Origin: Armigeres subalbatus
Lineage: Eukaryota > Arthropoda > Insecta > Diptera > Culicidae
DNA length: 64,000 nt
NCBI RefSeq assembly: GCF_024139115.2
Contig: NC_085140.1
Coordinates: 338,582,966 to 338,646,965, forward strand
Direction: 5' to 3'
The notes under the pieces are model-generated. The model searched no databases and was not told the origin of the DNA. It was given only the letters and a program-made list of their open reading frames with translations. Every line of letters starts with the position of its first letter. Positions within the stretch are counted from its first letter, which is position 1. Made by a program: the position numbers and the translations under genes. Positions 1 to 13,300 of this stretch are shown piece by piece.

Positions 1-1114
1 CAATGGATCACCGATGAGACCTGGAGGAAGATAGAGGAGCGAAGAGAAGCCAAAGCCGCGATAGAGCGATCGAAAACCAGAGAAGCCAAAATCTTAGCCC
101 GTCAACGATACGCGGCTCTTGAGAAGGAAGTAAAACGCTCATGTCGACGGGACAAGCGAGCGTGGGCAGACTCTCTGGCCAACGAAGGAGAGAGCCGCCG
201 TAACCGGGGACATTCGCCTCCTCTACGATATCTCACGACGCTTAAGCGGGGCGAAGATGAATGCAACGCTGCCTGTGAAAGACGCGAATGATCAGTTATT
301 GACCGACCCAACTGACCAGCTGAAACGCTGGATGGAGGACTTCGAACAACTTTTTCAAGTGCCAGCCAGGCCATCACCACCTCGGCATAATCTGCCTAGG
401 ATCCGACGTATAACACGCGTCAATACCGAAGCTCCATCACTGCTAGAGATTCAAACAGCCATCCAAAGCATGAAATCGAATAAAGCCCCAGGGGTCGACC
501 GCATATCAGCCGAGATGCTCAAAGCTGACCCCATGACATCCGCTCAACTACTGCATCGTTTATTTCGAAATATCTGGGACACCGCAACTTTCCCGGTCGA
601 CTGGATGCAAGGTTTCTTAGTGAAGGTGCCCAAAAAGGGTGACCTGACTGTATGCGATAACTGGCGAGGCATTATGTTGCTGTGTACCGTTCTCAAAAGT
701 TCTTCAAAAGTTCTGTGCAAAATTATCCTAGCCCGGATTCAGGAGAAGATCGATGCGACTCTCCGGCGGAAGCAGGCCGGATTCCGTGCCGAAAGATCCT
801 GTGTGGACCATATTGTCACGCTCCGCATCATTCTGGAGCAGGTCAACGAATTCCAAGAGTCCCTTTACTTGGTATTCATTGACTACGAAAAAGCTTTCGA
901 CCGTCTCAATCACGAGAATATGTGGGGCGCCCTGAGACGCAAGGGGGTTCCTGAGAAAATCATCGGCCTCATCGAAGCACAGTACGAGGTCTTTTCGTGT
1001 AGAGTGCTGCACAATGGGGTCTTGTCCGACCCTATCCGGGTCGTAGCTGGTGTGAGGCAAGGATATATTCTATCACCGATAGTGTCCCTCATCGTAATCG
1101 ACGAGATACACTGA
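1..1114 (+). pseudogene. RTE-like non-LTR retrotransposon ORF2 fragment (reverse transcriptase)
   Basis: Degraded reverse transcriptase region entering from the left edge. Seen: an opening charged helical region (1-200), then the RT core with NKAPGVDRISAEML near 477, a PKKGD-NWRGI motif near 630-670, the catalytic palm segment FIDYEKAFDRLNH near 879-912, and VRQGYILSP near 1053. The frame shifts once near 195, since the upstream frame continues into the RT frame only with a one-base change. A short duplication of the CAAAAGTTCT type near 694-715 adds residues between the LL and KVLCKI motifs. The copy stops at 1112, before the expected F/YADD box, so it is 3' truncated and dead. Clade assignment (RTE-like) is from motif style and is moderately sure. 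Confidence 0.8.
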
Positions 1115-1878
1115 TATTCTTCCCTCCCCCTTCATACGGGAGTTTGGAAGACGTTTGCACTAGAAGTCCGCCCGGCGATCGCTTCGCAATCGCAACAATT
1201 GGGTACTGGCTTACAACCCGTGCAGTATCAACCAGGATAACGTTCTTAAAACAATAAACAAAATTGTATCAGTGCCTCTTTTAACGTGTTTTATTTTATT
1301 TCCATGTTTGTCCTCAAGTTAAATTGTTCTTACTTTGTTTTTCGTTTTGTGGATAAGTTAGTTTAAACAATATATTCAAAAAAAAATAAAAAATTGTTGA
1401 AAGTCCTTCGGTTGGGCCTAGAAGTGGTCTTTGACCCTTCTCTGTGTAGAACTGGGGTATACATCCCTAAATTCACTTGGATTAAAAAAAAAACATACAC
1501 ATTCTCAATTTTATATTGCTTCTATGTTAAAATTAAAGCAGTACTTCAGTAGCTTATATATCATTTAATGACTAATTAACTATAATCAGATCTCTTCCTC
1601 AAGCAAAAAATAGTTGTAAAATTGAGCAAAAATTAAAATCATTTGTAGCTGAATGTTGTAGTAGTAAGTACTTCAAAACTAAATTAAGAAACTATCGATA
1701 GTATATTAGTCAAATACTATCAAAAACGAAAAAAAAAACATTCTTAAAATTATTTAAAAAAATCCTTACTGGCTAACCTTAAAAAGGTATAAAATTGAAA
1801 TGCACTTTCAAACATCACATTTGATTTTCCTTCTGTCTATTCTGTTTTACACATCAGAAACCTAGAAGATTATCAGTT
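1115..1878. other. Spacer and probable 3' UTR of the cep350-like gene
   Basis: No open frame of note. Read on the minus strand, this follows the stop codon of the cep350-like gene. Candidate poly(A) signals on the minus strand are ATTAAA near 1564 and AATAAA near 1290-1300. The last ~200 bases next to the RTE fragment have no recognised identity. Confidence 0.4.
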
Positions 1879-4306
1879 CTACTCCTCTACCAGCTCTTCT
1901 ACCAAAGTACTGTTGCTGCCACTTTCGCCGCTGTTCCCGTTTTTCTCCTTCCATGCCTCCTCCATATCCTTGAACGCATCCGCCACCAGCAGCTTGGTCA
2001 CTTCGCCCACGATACGTTCCTTCACTTCAATTTCTTCGCGGTCAAAATTGGTCCAACGCGCTTCCTCGTCAAACATTTCCTGGGCCAGAATCTCGTCCAC
2101 CTGATCCCGCTTGCGCTTGGCACTGCTTCCTGCGAACATCAGGAACGGCACCGGGCAATGGTGGAGGTTTAGCTGTTGCTGTTGTTGCTGAAGCAAAAAA
2201 TCCTCGTTAAGGATCCGTTTGATTTTCTGCTTCATATAATTTTGAACGCAGATCAGGCGATCGGGTGGGTTGTAGAAAGTCAGAGGACGCTTCTCGAGTT
2301 TAACCGTGCGGAATGATACGTCCTCTTTTGGGGAACGTACGTCCGTGTACAGCTCTTTGCACATATCCAGGATAAGCTTTTCGTAGATGTTGGTTACGTT
2401 GTCGGCCTGAAGCTTTTCTTGAGTTGGTTCATCAAAATACAGTTCCTTTGTGCGCGTTTCGATAAGGTCATTAATTCGCGACTCCGGTGGAAAGATGAGT
2501 GCTAGAGGACTCCCGTTTGCTGGAGGGATGTATGGCGGTGGAGGTTTATTGGGGATTTCACGGAAGAAAACGACCTGTTGTTCCAATTGCTTGATCTCTT
2601 GCTCGATTTGCAGCTGTTGCCGGCGGAGTACTTCGGCTTCGTTGATGATGTCTGGCATTCGGTTGGGAATAACACTTGCTTGAGTGGAGTTACTGGGACC
2701 GTGCGCTGGTGGAGTCAGATAAGAGAAACTGGAAACACCGGAAGTGGAGGGAACATTCACTGTGGATGAGTGAGGAAAATTTTCATTCACGTTCTTATTA
2801 CGAATCTTGATTTCGATCTTATGGCTTTCAACGATTTCTCCTGCTAGCGGTAAATCCTTGCTCTTTAAAGCGGTCGTATCATCCAGAAACGAATTTTTGT
2901 CCATACTTAGCTCTTCAGCGACAAAATCCATATCCGTGGAGTATTCCTCCTCGACGATGGAAGATGTGATTATTTCACTTTCTGGCGATTGCTGTCGATC
3001 CACTTTTGGAACTTCTGGGGATCGTATTACAGAAACTCGCTCAAAGCCTGCATTGAGATCACCCAAATTTTCATTCAGTGTGATGAGACGTTTTTCAAGA
3101 TCCGATGTTGTTGAATCCTTAGACGCCCCTTCAACCGGAGTATCGTTACACTCAGTTTCTGTTTCTTCTGCGGTGGTTGGCGTTGTTGCCGTAGAGGAAC
3201 TTGCTTCCTCTAAGGAAACGTTATCGGGTATGTCTTCAGATACCTTTTCAATTGAGTCTGCCATCGAGTCGGAAATGGTTTCTTCATTTAACAAGGAATC
3301 GTCATTCATCATAGGCGGGAGCGACGTATCTTCAATCAGCAGTTGACTATCTTCCGCCGAAAGAGCTATTCGGTTATCCTCAATTGTAGGAATGTCGAAG
3401 GTGACTGAGTACGTATCTGAACTTAACTTAGGATGACTGCCAGAGTCCTGCTCTTCTTCTATGGTATGGAATTCCACTGAAGTGGATTGATGCTTTTGTT
3501 GTTCTTCATGCTGCAACAGTTCATCTATGTTGGTTGTGGAAGATAGGAAACCATTTATGTTATCCGTAATGTCGCTTACACGTGATATGATCTCCTCCAC
3601 ATCTATGAGACTGCTTCGTTCATCATTCTCACTGTCATCCTTTGTTTCCGTTTCCACTTCTTCTTTTGCCATATTTACAATTTGGGATGTTTTATGTATC
3701 AATTCAGCCGAGTTGACCGTTGTTTGAAAGGAACTGCCTTCACTGGAGTCGATTGACGTATGAATATGCTCTGCACTAACATTTTTTAGATCACCGATCC
3801 CACTCATATTCCTTTCAGCGGCGCTTCCGCTGCTATTCATCCCACTTGTTGACTGTTCTAGCAGTGCTTTCCTCATGCTGCTGTTTTGCCTGAACCCTTC
3901 CAATACTCGCTGCTTTGCATCTTCGTATAAACTTTCCAAGTTTGCCTTCGTTAACGTATATCTCCCTCCCGGTTCATATCTGCTTTCCTTTACTCCTGTC
4001 AAACGATGCCATAGCCGGTTGAGCCTATTCCCACTTGCATGCACTTCATCATCGTCATTGTCCGATGATTTAGTTTCCGGTATTTGTTGCAGCGTTTTCA
4101 AACTTTTCTCGATGCTTCGGATGCGGTTGAGGGTGTGCTCGTCGGCCACTTGACTTTCGGCAATTTTGCGCTGATTGTACTGAAGCAGGTTTCTTTCGAT
4201 GTCCAGGATTTCCTGTTCTTCCCGATCGAGTTTCTGGTGCCACTCGAGCAGTGTCTGGACATGATGCCGCCGTTTTTGAAGTTCCTCCTCCCGTCGTTGC
4301 AGTATG
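1879..4306 (-). CDS. cep350-like exon 6 and stop codon
   Basis: Follows a 60-nt intron (4307-4366). Starts with a coiled coil (LQRREEELQKRRHH), continues through acidic linkers, a short coiled coil with a proline-rich run (IPNKPPPPYIPP), a six-Gln run, and the CEP350-type C-terminus, ending VEELVEE and TAG at 1879. Confidence 0.85.
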
Positions 4307-7300
4307 CTGAAAATACAGAATACTTTTAGAACATTTGATGCAAATATGTGGAATATTGCTACCCACTTTTCTAAGCTATCACTAGGCTGCAGTTCCATTC
4401 CGCGAACAGCTCCGGTCGTCATCATTAGCTGAAGCTGCGCATTGGAAATCGTCGTAGTAGTAGTTCTGGTCACCATTCTGTTCTGAGACATCAGATCGCT
4501 ATTTCGCGCAGGCGTTGGCGATGCCCCAAGAAGCGAGGCATTGCGTTGATCACTTTTACCGCTGCCGCTGCTCGATTTCCTCAGCGAAATCTGGTTGGAA
4601 TTGTGTGACGAAAACGAGTTCAATTTTTCCAGCGACTTAGGAGTCATGGGTGAACGGACGGTGCTTCTGGAGGAGACATCCGGGGTGAATTTTTTAAATC
4701 TGAAACAAAAGACCCATTCTAAAATTGAAACGCATCGACGTGAGCAAACTTTTACATACTTGTTTAAATCAGCACGTTCCTTTTCTAGTCGCATCAGGAT
4801 GGCACGTTGCTTTTTCTTGATTACGCTTATTTGTTCCAGCATACCGCGTTCCCTATAACGTTGTTTCTGCAGTTCTAACCACGCAAGCTGACCTTTTGTG
4901 CGGTTGAGTAGTGCCTTTTCCTTAAGCCGAGCGTGAGCAGCCAGCTGATCTCCTTTGCACTTCTCGCTCTGGATCAGTTGATCGTACTGTAACGAACGTA
5001 TATCAATGAAACCTTAATACTTGAAAGGAAAAATCTTTCTCGCTTAACTTTGCAAAAGGGCCTAAGTAACATTTTTTTTCATGAATTAATTTGAATATTG
5101 CAATCGACAGACCAATGTCAAAGTACAGACAAACAGACATAACACATTGAACATTCATTCATCAAATTCATCGTCGTTCAAACACTAACGACATCTGTTG
5201 ATTTTAGTTAGTTGGGCAAACCACGAACCAGATGGCGGTAGTGTGCAAACGTCAAACTCGAGCAAATGATTATATGAATTGACCAGTAAATCAGGGAGCG
5301 ATGGAAATTTGTCGAGTGTTATATCTGTTTGTCTGTGGTGAAAACTTAATTTTGATTGCAGTACTCAAATTGAAACCAGTAAAACCATTGCAGTACTCAA
5401 GGGGGACCCTTGAAAACAAAACACAATTTTGTCAAAAATTCAAAAACCATATATACAGAAAGGCAAAGCTTTTTTCACGATAATCACGTAATAATCTAAT
5501 GCAGGAGATTCAAAATAATATATCATTGTCGTTTTTTTAACGAAATATTACTGAAAATCCTCCTTCCAATCGAAACTTACGATCTGTTCGTAAAAAAACT
5601 GTTCTCAAATTGACTTTTTTTATGGCTCAAATTAATCTGGAGTGTTACTAGGAAGCAAATAAAGCCACTACATCACTACTAAAAATCCACACATATTTAT
5701 TGGCAAAAATCCATAGATTTAACTTATGATGTATATCAGAGCACACATAATCATTCTCCACGCGAACTACTAATAAAATATATATCCAAATAAACTTTAT
5801 GTGTGGTCTCGAATTAGCAATTATTTAATTTATGTGTTGTTCGATATCGATTATATTAGGGTGGAGCTATTGCAAAAATTTATAACGGCGACACATATAT
5901 CTTATATAGATATTTTTGGCAGTGATGGGAAATAATAAACTAAGCTCTTGTTAATAAATAGAAAAACATATAATTTGTTGGTGACAATATAGTTCAATCA
6001 ATCAATATAGTTCATCAAGCCGGTGCAACCCAGTCGTCAAATCGTTCACCGGGACGCACAATCGATACTAGCTGTAAGGAAGCCCCTATTCCTCTCAGCG
6101 CAGTCGAGCTTCCGCTGCCAGCGACCAGCAGCCGTCCCGGTCCTGCGTCTGAGTTGGGAGACGGGGTCTTCCGAAATCCTATAACCGGCAAGTACAATCA
6201 GTTACCAGTATCTTCTGTACCTGAAAGCATTCCGATTTCCAGTATTGCTACACCATCTCCACGCCAGTTCAACTCCATGTTACCGGATGTTTCAAGAGAT
6301 AGGCGTGCGGTTCAAGAATCTTCGAATGTATTGATATACTACCAGAACGTGGGCGGGATCAATAGTTCTCTTGCCGATTATCATTTGGCCCTTAGCGATG
6401 GCTGCTACGACGTCTATGCCTTCACCGAAACCTGGCTCAACAATAATACCACCGTAAATCAACTCTTCGACGAATCATACTGCGTTTATCGGCAAGATAG
6501 GTCATCTTCTAACAGTAACAAAAGCACTGGAGGGGGTGTTCTGCTAGCCGTTCGCTCCTGCTTCAAATCTTGCTTAGTGAGTCCTCCTGGAAACTCGTCA
6601 GTTGAGCAATTGTGGGTCGCTGTAACTACTGCTGATGCCGCTCTCTTCATCTGCGTTCTTTACATCCCTCCCGATCGAATCAATGATGCGGAGTTGATCG
6701 ACAGTCACCTCGCTTCGCTTAACTGGGTGGTCTCGCAATTAGGACCAAGGGACAAAATGATTATCCTCGGTGACTTCAACTTGAGCACAATCAACTGGCA
6801 GCGCCATAAATCGGGATTTCTCTTCCCGATTGCATCGAGATCCCTGATCGGCCAGACGTCTCGTTTGCTGCTTGACGCGTACAGCACAGCTGGACTGAAC
6901 CAGATGAATGATGTGGAAAATGAAAACAACCGAATACTTGACCTGCTTTTCATCAGCAACGAACTCCGCGGGAGCTGTTCGGTTATGCAGGCCCCATCAC
7001 CGCTCGTCAAGATTGTCAGACATCATCCTCCCGTCCAGATGCAACTCAAGATAAATGCGCTCCATAACTTCCACGAGCCGACTGAAAGCATTTCATATGA
7101 CTTTACAAGGCCAATTTTAACGGGATGAATGCCTTTCTTGCTCAAGTTGACTGGGATACGGCTCTTCGAGATTCTGACGTCAACCTAGCTGCTTCGACCA
7201 TGTCAAACATACTACTTTACGCCATCGACCAGTTTGTTCCCGTGAGATCCACACCAGAACCGGTCAAACCAGCCTGGTCTAACGCTCATCTCAAAAATCT

Positions 7301-10300
7301 GAAAAGAGTCAAACGCGCGGCCCTCAGACAACACTGCAAGTATCGTACGGACTCTACAAAAGCTAGCTATATCAAGGCCAACTCCGAATATCAGCAACTC
7401 AACGATCATCTCTATAACGCCTTTCAAAATCGTTTGCAAAGTCGTCTCAGGAATAATCCCAAAAGCTTTTGGCGGTACGTCAACGAACAACGGAAGGAAT
7501 CTGGATTGCCCTCAACGATGACTGACGGTTTATCTGAAGCCCAAACTACCAACGACATTGCTAATTTGTTCCGTACTCAATTCAGTAGTGTATTTACTAA
7601 TGAGTATCTCGACCCGCAAGATGTAGTTATTGCCACTAGGAATGTTCCCAGTCTTCCTGCCGCTAGACAGCCATTGGTCATCACAAACGATTCAATAATA
7701 GCTGCCAGTAAGAAGTTGAAATCCTCCACGGGATGCGGCCCAGACGGTATCCCATCGGTTGTTATTAAACGTTGCGCAGAGTCGCTTGTCAGACCACTTA
7801 CTGCAGTATTCAACCTCTCGCTGACTTCCGGGGTGTTTCCGGTGTGCTGGAAGCAGTCATATGTATTTCCAGTTTTCAAAAAGGGCTGCAAGAGGACCGT
7901 ATCAAACTACCGGGGAATAGCTGCGCTGTGCGCCGTTTCCAAGCTATTTGAGTTGATTGTTCTTGGCGAATTGACTTCAAGCTACGCCCATTACATTTCA
8001 AACGACCAACATGGGTTTATGCCCAAACGTTCAACGACCACTAACCTAGCGTGCTTCACTTCCTTTGTAATAAGACAAATAGAGAATGGCCATCAGGTGG
8101 ATGCAATCTATACAGATCTTTCTGCTGCATTCGACAAAATGAATCACCAGATTGCCGTAGCAAAATTTGACAAATTAGGCATAAATAACGCTCTGCTCAG
8201 CTGGCTTCAATCCTATTTATCAGGTCGCAGTATGGCGGTGAAAATTGGAGACCACATTTCTTCACCGTTTGTAGTCCGATCCGGCGTTCCACAGGGTAGT
8301 CATCTTGGACCGTTTCTGTTTCTGCTTTATATGAATGACGTCAACTTTATTTTGAAATGTCTAAAGTTATCGTACGCCGACGACTTGAAACTGTATTATT
8401 GTATCAAGCAAACTCAAGACGCAATGTTTCTGCAACAACAGTTTGAATCCTTTGCAGAATGGTGCCGTATCAACCGAATGACGCTCAATGTTGCTAAATG
8501 CTCGGTCATATCTTTTGGACGCAAACACTCTCTTCTCCAGCATGAATACGCTTTGGCAGATAAAAAGCTTCAACGAGAATCGACAGTCAAAGACCTAGGT
8601 GTTTTGGTCGATACGAAAATGACATTCAAGGACCACGTAGCATATATTGTTTCGAAGGCATCTTCACAGCTAGGTTTCCTTTTCCGATTTGCTAAGAAAT
8701 TCCGGGATGTGTACTGCCTAAAATCATTGTTTTGCGCCACTGTTCGACCAATATTAGAATATTCCGCGGTCGTCTGGTCCCCGTATTATCAGAACGAAAT
8801 TCAGCGCATCGAAACTATCCAACGCAAATTTGTCCGCTTTGCTCTACGACATTTGAGATGGAGAGATCCAGTCAACCTTCCCAGCTATAGTAACCGTTGC
8901 ATGCTCATCAATCTCGATTCGCTTGAGGCAAGACGTAATGTGGCTAAAGCTTGCTTCATCGGTGACCTTTTACAAGCAGACATCGACTGCCAAACGCTTC
9001 TTAGCATGCTGGACATCAACACACGCCGCCGTAACCTCCGAACGCACTCGTTCTTCAATCTTCCTGCATCCAGAACTAACTATGGGCTACACGAGCCCAT
9101 ACGAAGCATGTCTCGCCTATTCAATAGATGTTATTCTGTGTTTAATTTTAATGTGTCACGAGAAACTAATAAGTGCAATTTCAGACGTGTTTTATGTTAA
9201 TCTTGACAATACTAATGTATTTAGTTTTAAGTAAACGGTCATTGGGGTGACCATTTCACCTGTTGACAATAAAATAACAATATAACAATATAGTTGCTAC
9301 TGCCTTATAAAGGGTTAAACGATCAATTTGAATTTGATTGAAGAAAACTGGACGAAAGAATAAGGGAGAAGAAAGAAAGATGGAGGAACAAGGAAGAAAT
9401 GAGGAAAGAATGAAGATGAAAAAAAACGAAAGGAGAAGAAAAAAACTTCTTGAGCGATTTCAGCCTTGGGCTTGTTCATCTCTTAAGAATGAAAAGATGG
9501 GCGACTGTTACACTTTGTTAAATTTGATTCTATAGTTCTGCATTGGCACGGCAAATGCTGGGTAAAGCGTACCATTGGTACTTCGCGTACCTGAAGGAAT
9601 GAAATAGACCCCATCTTGCGGTCCTTAGCCTCTTACCCAGCTACTCCTATCCCTACCTCCCCGTGGTGCTGGCCGGGATACGAGCAACCTTAGAGAAGAT
9701 CGGGTAACCAACCCCGGTGGGAACTATGGTCGCATGCTGACAGGGAAGGGGGGTTTGCTCCTCCCCGGAGGTGCAAATCTTACTGAGCGTCTGTTCTCCA
9801 TGTCAGGATCGGCTCACAACAGCGTCTGTTCTCCATGTTAGGGGCGGCTGATCATCGTCCGAGTGCCAGCGAGGGACTCTAAGTGAAACTGTGCACCATG
9901 GTCAACCGGGAATAAGGAGGAATGGTCCTCCGAAAATTTAGGGGGTTTGGTGTCAGGCCCTGCAAGCCAGCCTTTAAAAAACATAAGCAACAAACAATCA
10001 ACAAGAGAGTACGGACCGGAACCATCGGCGAAGACCACCGCGACGAAAAGGGACTAGCGATTGGAAACTTGGTTCGTGGAACTGCAAATCTCTCATCTTC
10101 ATCGGGAGCACACGCATACTCGCCGATGTGCTCAAAGACCGTGGATTCGGCACCGTAGCGCTGCAGGAGGTTTGTTGGAAGGGATAAATGGTGCGAACGT
10201 TTAGAGGTAATCATACCATCTACCAGAGCTGCGGCAACACACACGAGCTGGGAATAGCCTTCATAGTAATGGGCGATATGCAAAGGCGCGTGATCGGGTG

Positions 10301-13300
10301 GTGGCCGATCAATGAAAGAATGTGCAAGTTGAGGATCAAAGGCCGGTTCTTCAACTTCAGCATAATCAACGTCCATAGCCCACGGACGTCAAAATCATCA
10401 TAGGAAATTTGAACGCTCAAGTTGGCCAAGAGGAGGAGTTTAGACCGACTATTGGGAAGTTCAGCACTCATCGGCTGACGAACGAAAACGGCCTACGACT
10501 AATTGATTTCGCCGCCTCCAAGAATATGGCCATTCGCAGCACCTACTTCTAACACAGCCTCCCGTATCGGACTTTTTCAGGAGAAGAAACGCCGCCTGGA
10601 AGAAGCGAAGTGCGGAGGAGATGGAACAGCTGTGCCGTTCTCAAGAAACACGCAAGTTCTACCAGAAGCTCAACGCATCTCACAAAGGCTTCGTGCCGCG
10701 AGCCGAAATGTGCCGGGATAAGGATGGGAGCATCTTGGCGGTGGTGATCGAAAGATGGAAGCAGCACTATGAGGAACACTTGAATGGCGCTGAGAGTACA
10801 GGCAGTGAAAGTCAAGGCAGCGGAGGATATAACTACGTCAGTTTAACGCACGATGGAAGCCAACCAGCCCCCACCTTGAGGGAAATTAAGGATGCCATCC
10901 AACAGCTAAAGACCAATAAAGCAGCTGGTAAGGATGGTATCGGAGATGAGCTCATCAAGATGAGCCTGGAAAAGCTAGCCACTTGCCTGCACAAACTGAT
11001 AGTCAGAATCTGGGAAACTGAACAGCTACCGGAGGAGTAGAGGAAGGGGTTATATGTCCCATCTACAAGAAAGGCGACAAGCTGGAGTGTGAGAACTTTC
11101 GAGCGATCACCATCCTTAATGCCGCCTACAAAGTGATATCCCAGATCATCTTCCGTCGTCTGTCACCATTAGTGAATGAGTTCGTGGGAAGTTATCAAGT
11201 CGGCTTCGTTGACGGCCGCTCGACAACGGACCAGATCTTTACTGTACGGCAAATCCTTCAAAAATGCCGTGAATACCAGGTCCCAACGCACCATCTGTTC
11301 GTTGATTTCAAGGCGTCATACGACAGTATAGACCGCGTAGAGCTATGGGAAATTATGGACGAGTACAGCTTCCCTGGGAAGCTTACCAGACTGATCAAAG
11401 CAACGGTGGATGGTGTGCAAAACTGTGTGAAGATTTCGGGCGAACACTTCAGTTCGTTCGAATCGCGCCGGGGACTAAGACACGATGGACTTTCGTGCCT
11501 GTTGTTCAACGTTGTGCTAGAAGGTGTCATGCGGAGAGCCGGGTGCGTGTAACAGCCGGGGTACGATTTTCAACACATCCAGTCAATTTATTTGTTTCGC
11601 GGATGATATGAAACGCCTGAAACGCGAAACAACAAAAGTTGGACTGGTGGTGAATGCGTCAAAGGCAAAGTACATGCTTGTGGGCGGAACCGAGCGCAAC
11701 AGGGCCCGCCTGGGAAGCAGTGTTACGATAGACGGGATACCTTCGAGGTGGTCGAGGAATTCGTCTACCTCGGATCCTTGCTAACGGTTGATAACAATGT
11801 TAGTCGTGAAATACGAAGGCGCATCATCTGTGGAAGTCGGGCCTACTACGGGCTCAAGAAGGAACTGCGGTCAAAAAAGATTCACCACCGCACTAAATGT
11901 GTCATGTGCAAGACGCTGATAAGGCCGGTAGTCCTCCTACGGACATGAAACATGGACAATGCTCGAGGAGGACTTGCAAGCACTCGGAGTATTCGAGAGA
12001 CGGGTGCATGGTCCTAAGCACCGGTTTGGCGGTGTGCAAGAAGACGGTGTGTGGCGGCGAAGAATGAACCAGCCCAGCTCTACGGTGTACGATGGGCAGG
12101 ACATGTTGCAAGAATGCCAGACAGCAACCCTGCAAATATGGTGTTCGCTTCCGATCCGGCAGGTACGAGACGGCGTGGAGCGCAGCGAGCGAGATGGGCA
12201 GACCAGGTGCAAAACGACTTGGCGTGCGTGGGGCGTATTCAAGGATGGAGAGATGCGGCGTATTGTGGTGTAAAATTGTTGATTCAGTGTTATCTGTTTA
12301 GATGTAGACTAAATAAATGAATGAAAATGCAATGTCTTCTTCTTTTGCCTTGGAAGCAGCTGATGTGGTTTGAAAGGTCACTTAGTCATATAGTTCAATT
12401 ATAAGTTATTTAATTTGTTAGCTTTATGTGACCACATTGAAAATATAAAAAAATGTTGCATATTAGTGTTCGGTAAGACGCGCGGCTACAAAGCAAGACT
12501 ATGTTGAGGGTGGCTGGGTTGGATTCCCGGTGCCGGTCTAGGCAATTTTCGGATTGGAAATTGTCTCGACTTCCCTGGGCATAAAAGTATCATCGTGCTA
12601 GCCTCATAACATACGAATGCAAAAATGGTAACCTGGCTTAGAAACCTCGCAGTTAATAACTGTGGAAGTGCTTAATGAACACTAAGCTGCGAGGCGGCTC
12701 TGTCCCAGCGTGGAGATGTAATAGAGATGGTCGGGTTTCACATTTTGTAAACCCGAACCCGATTTAGAAATTCATTTCAAACCCGGACCCGACCCGAACC
12801 CGGAATGAAAAATCTTATCAAACCCGAACCCGACCCGTACCCGACAATTTTTGCAGTCTCAAACCCGAGCTGGACCCGAACTAATTTTTTGGCGGAAAAT
12901 TCAAATTAGATTCTTTATATTTCTCTTTACACCCAAAAGGGTATAGGCCTAAACAACGAACAAGCCTTAAAATTACCAGAAACGAATAAAAAAATATTCA
13001 AAACTTTATTTTTCAAACTTGTACCCGACCCAGACCCGGCATTTTATCATCTCACAAACCCGTACCCGACCCGAACCCGACATTGGTCGAATTTTCCAAA
13101 CCCGAACCCGTCGGGTTCTCTAGGATGTAATGCCAATAAGAAGAAGAAGGAGATTTATGCAGAATGAAAATTTATTAACATTGTGTGTTCTGGGTTTAGG
13201 GTATGCGATACCATCACGACAGAATATGTTTTTGGTTACCATATCAGTGCTAATGGCTAATGGTAAGCTCACCCATCGCGGCAAGATCACATATCCGAGG

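Larger units (their letters stand above)
6013..9285 (+). mobile_element. CR1-like non-LTR retrotransposon, 5' truncated, near-intact ORF2
   Basis: Flanked by a 10-bp duplication CAATATAGTT (6003-6012 and 9286-9295), so both borders of one integration are visible. It carries an apurinic-type endonuclease and a reverse transcriptase without RNase H, and ends in a short A-rich ACAATATAA tail. It lies in cep350-like intron 3, antisense to the gene. One frameshift near 7109 splits ORF2, suggesting a fairly young copy. The clade is judged from the absence of RNase H and the RT motifs. Confidence 0.85.

Noticed and set aside
9338..9535. Lys/Glu/Arg-rich 65-codon frame
   Set aside because: It follows from a purine-rich low-complexity stretch.
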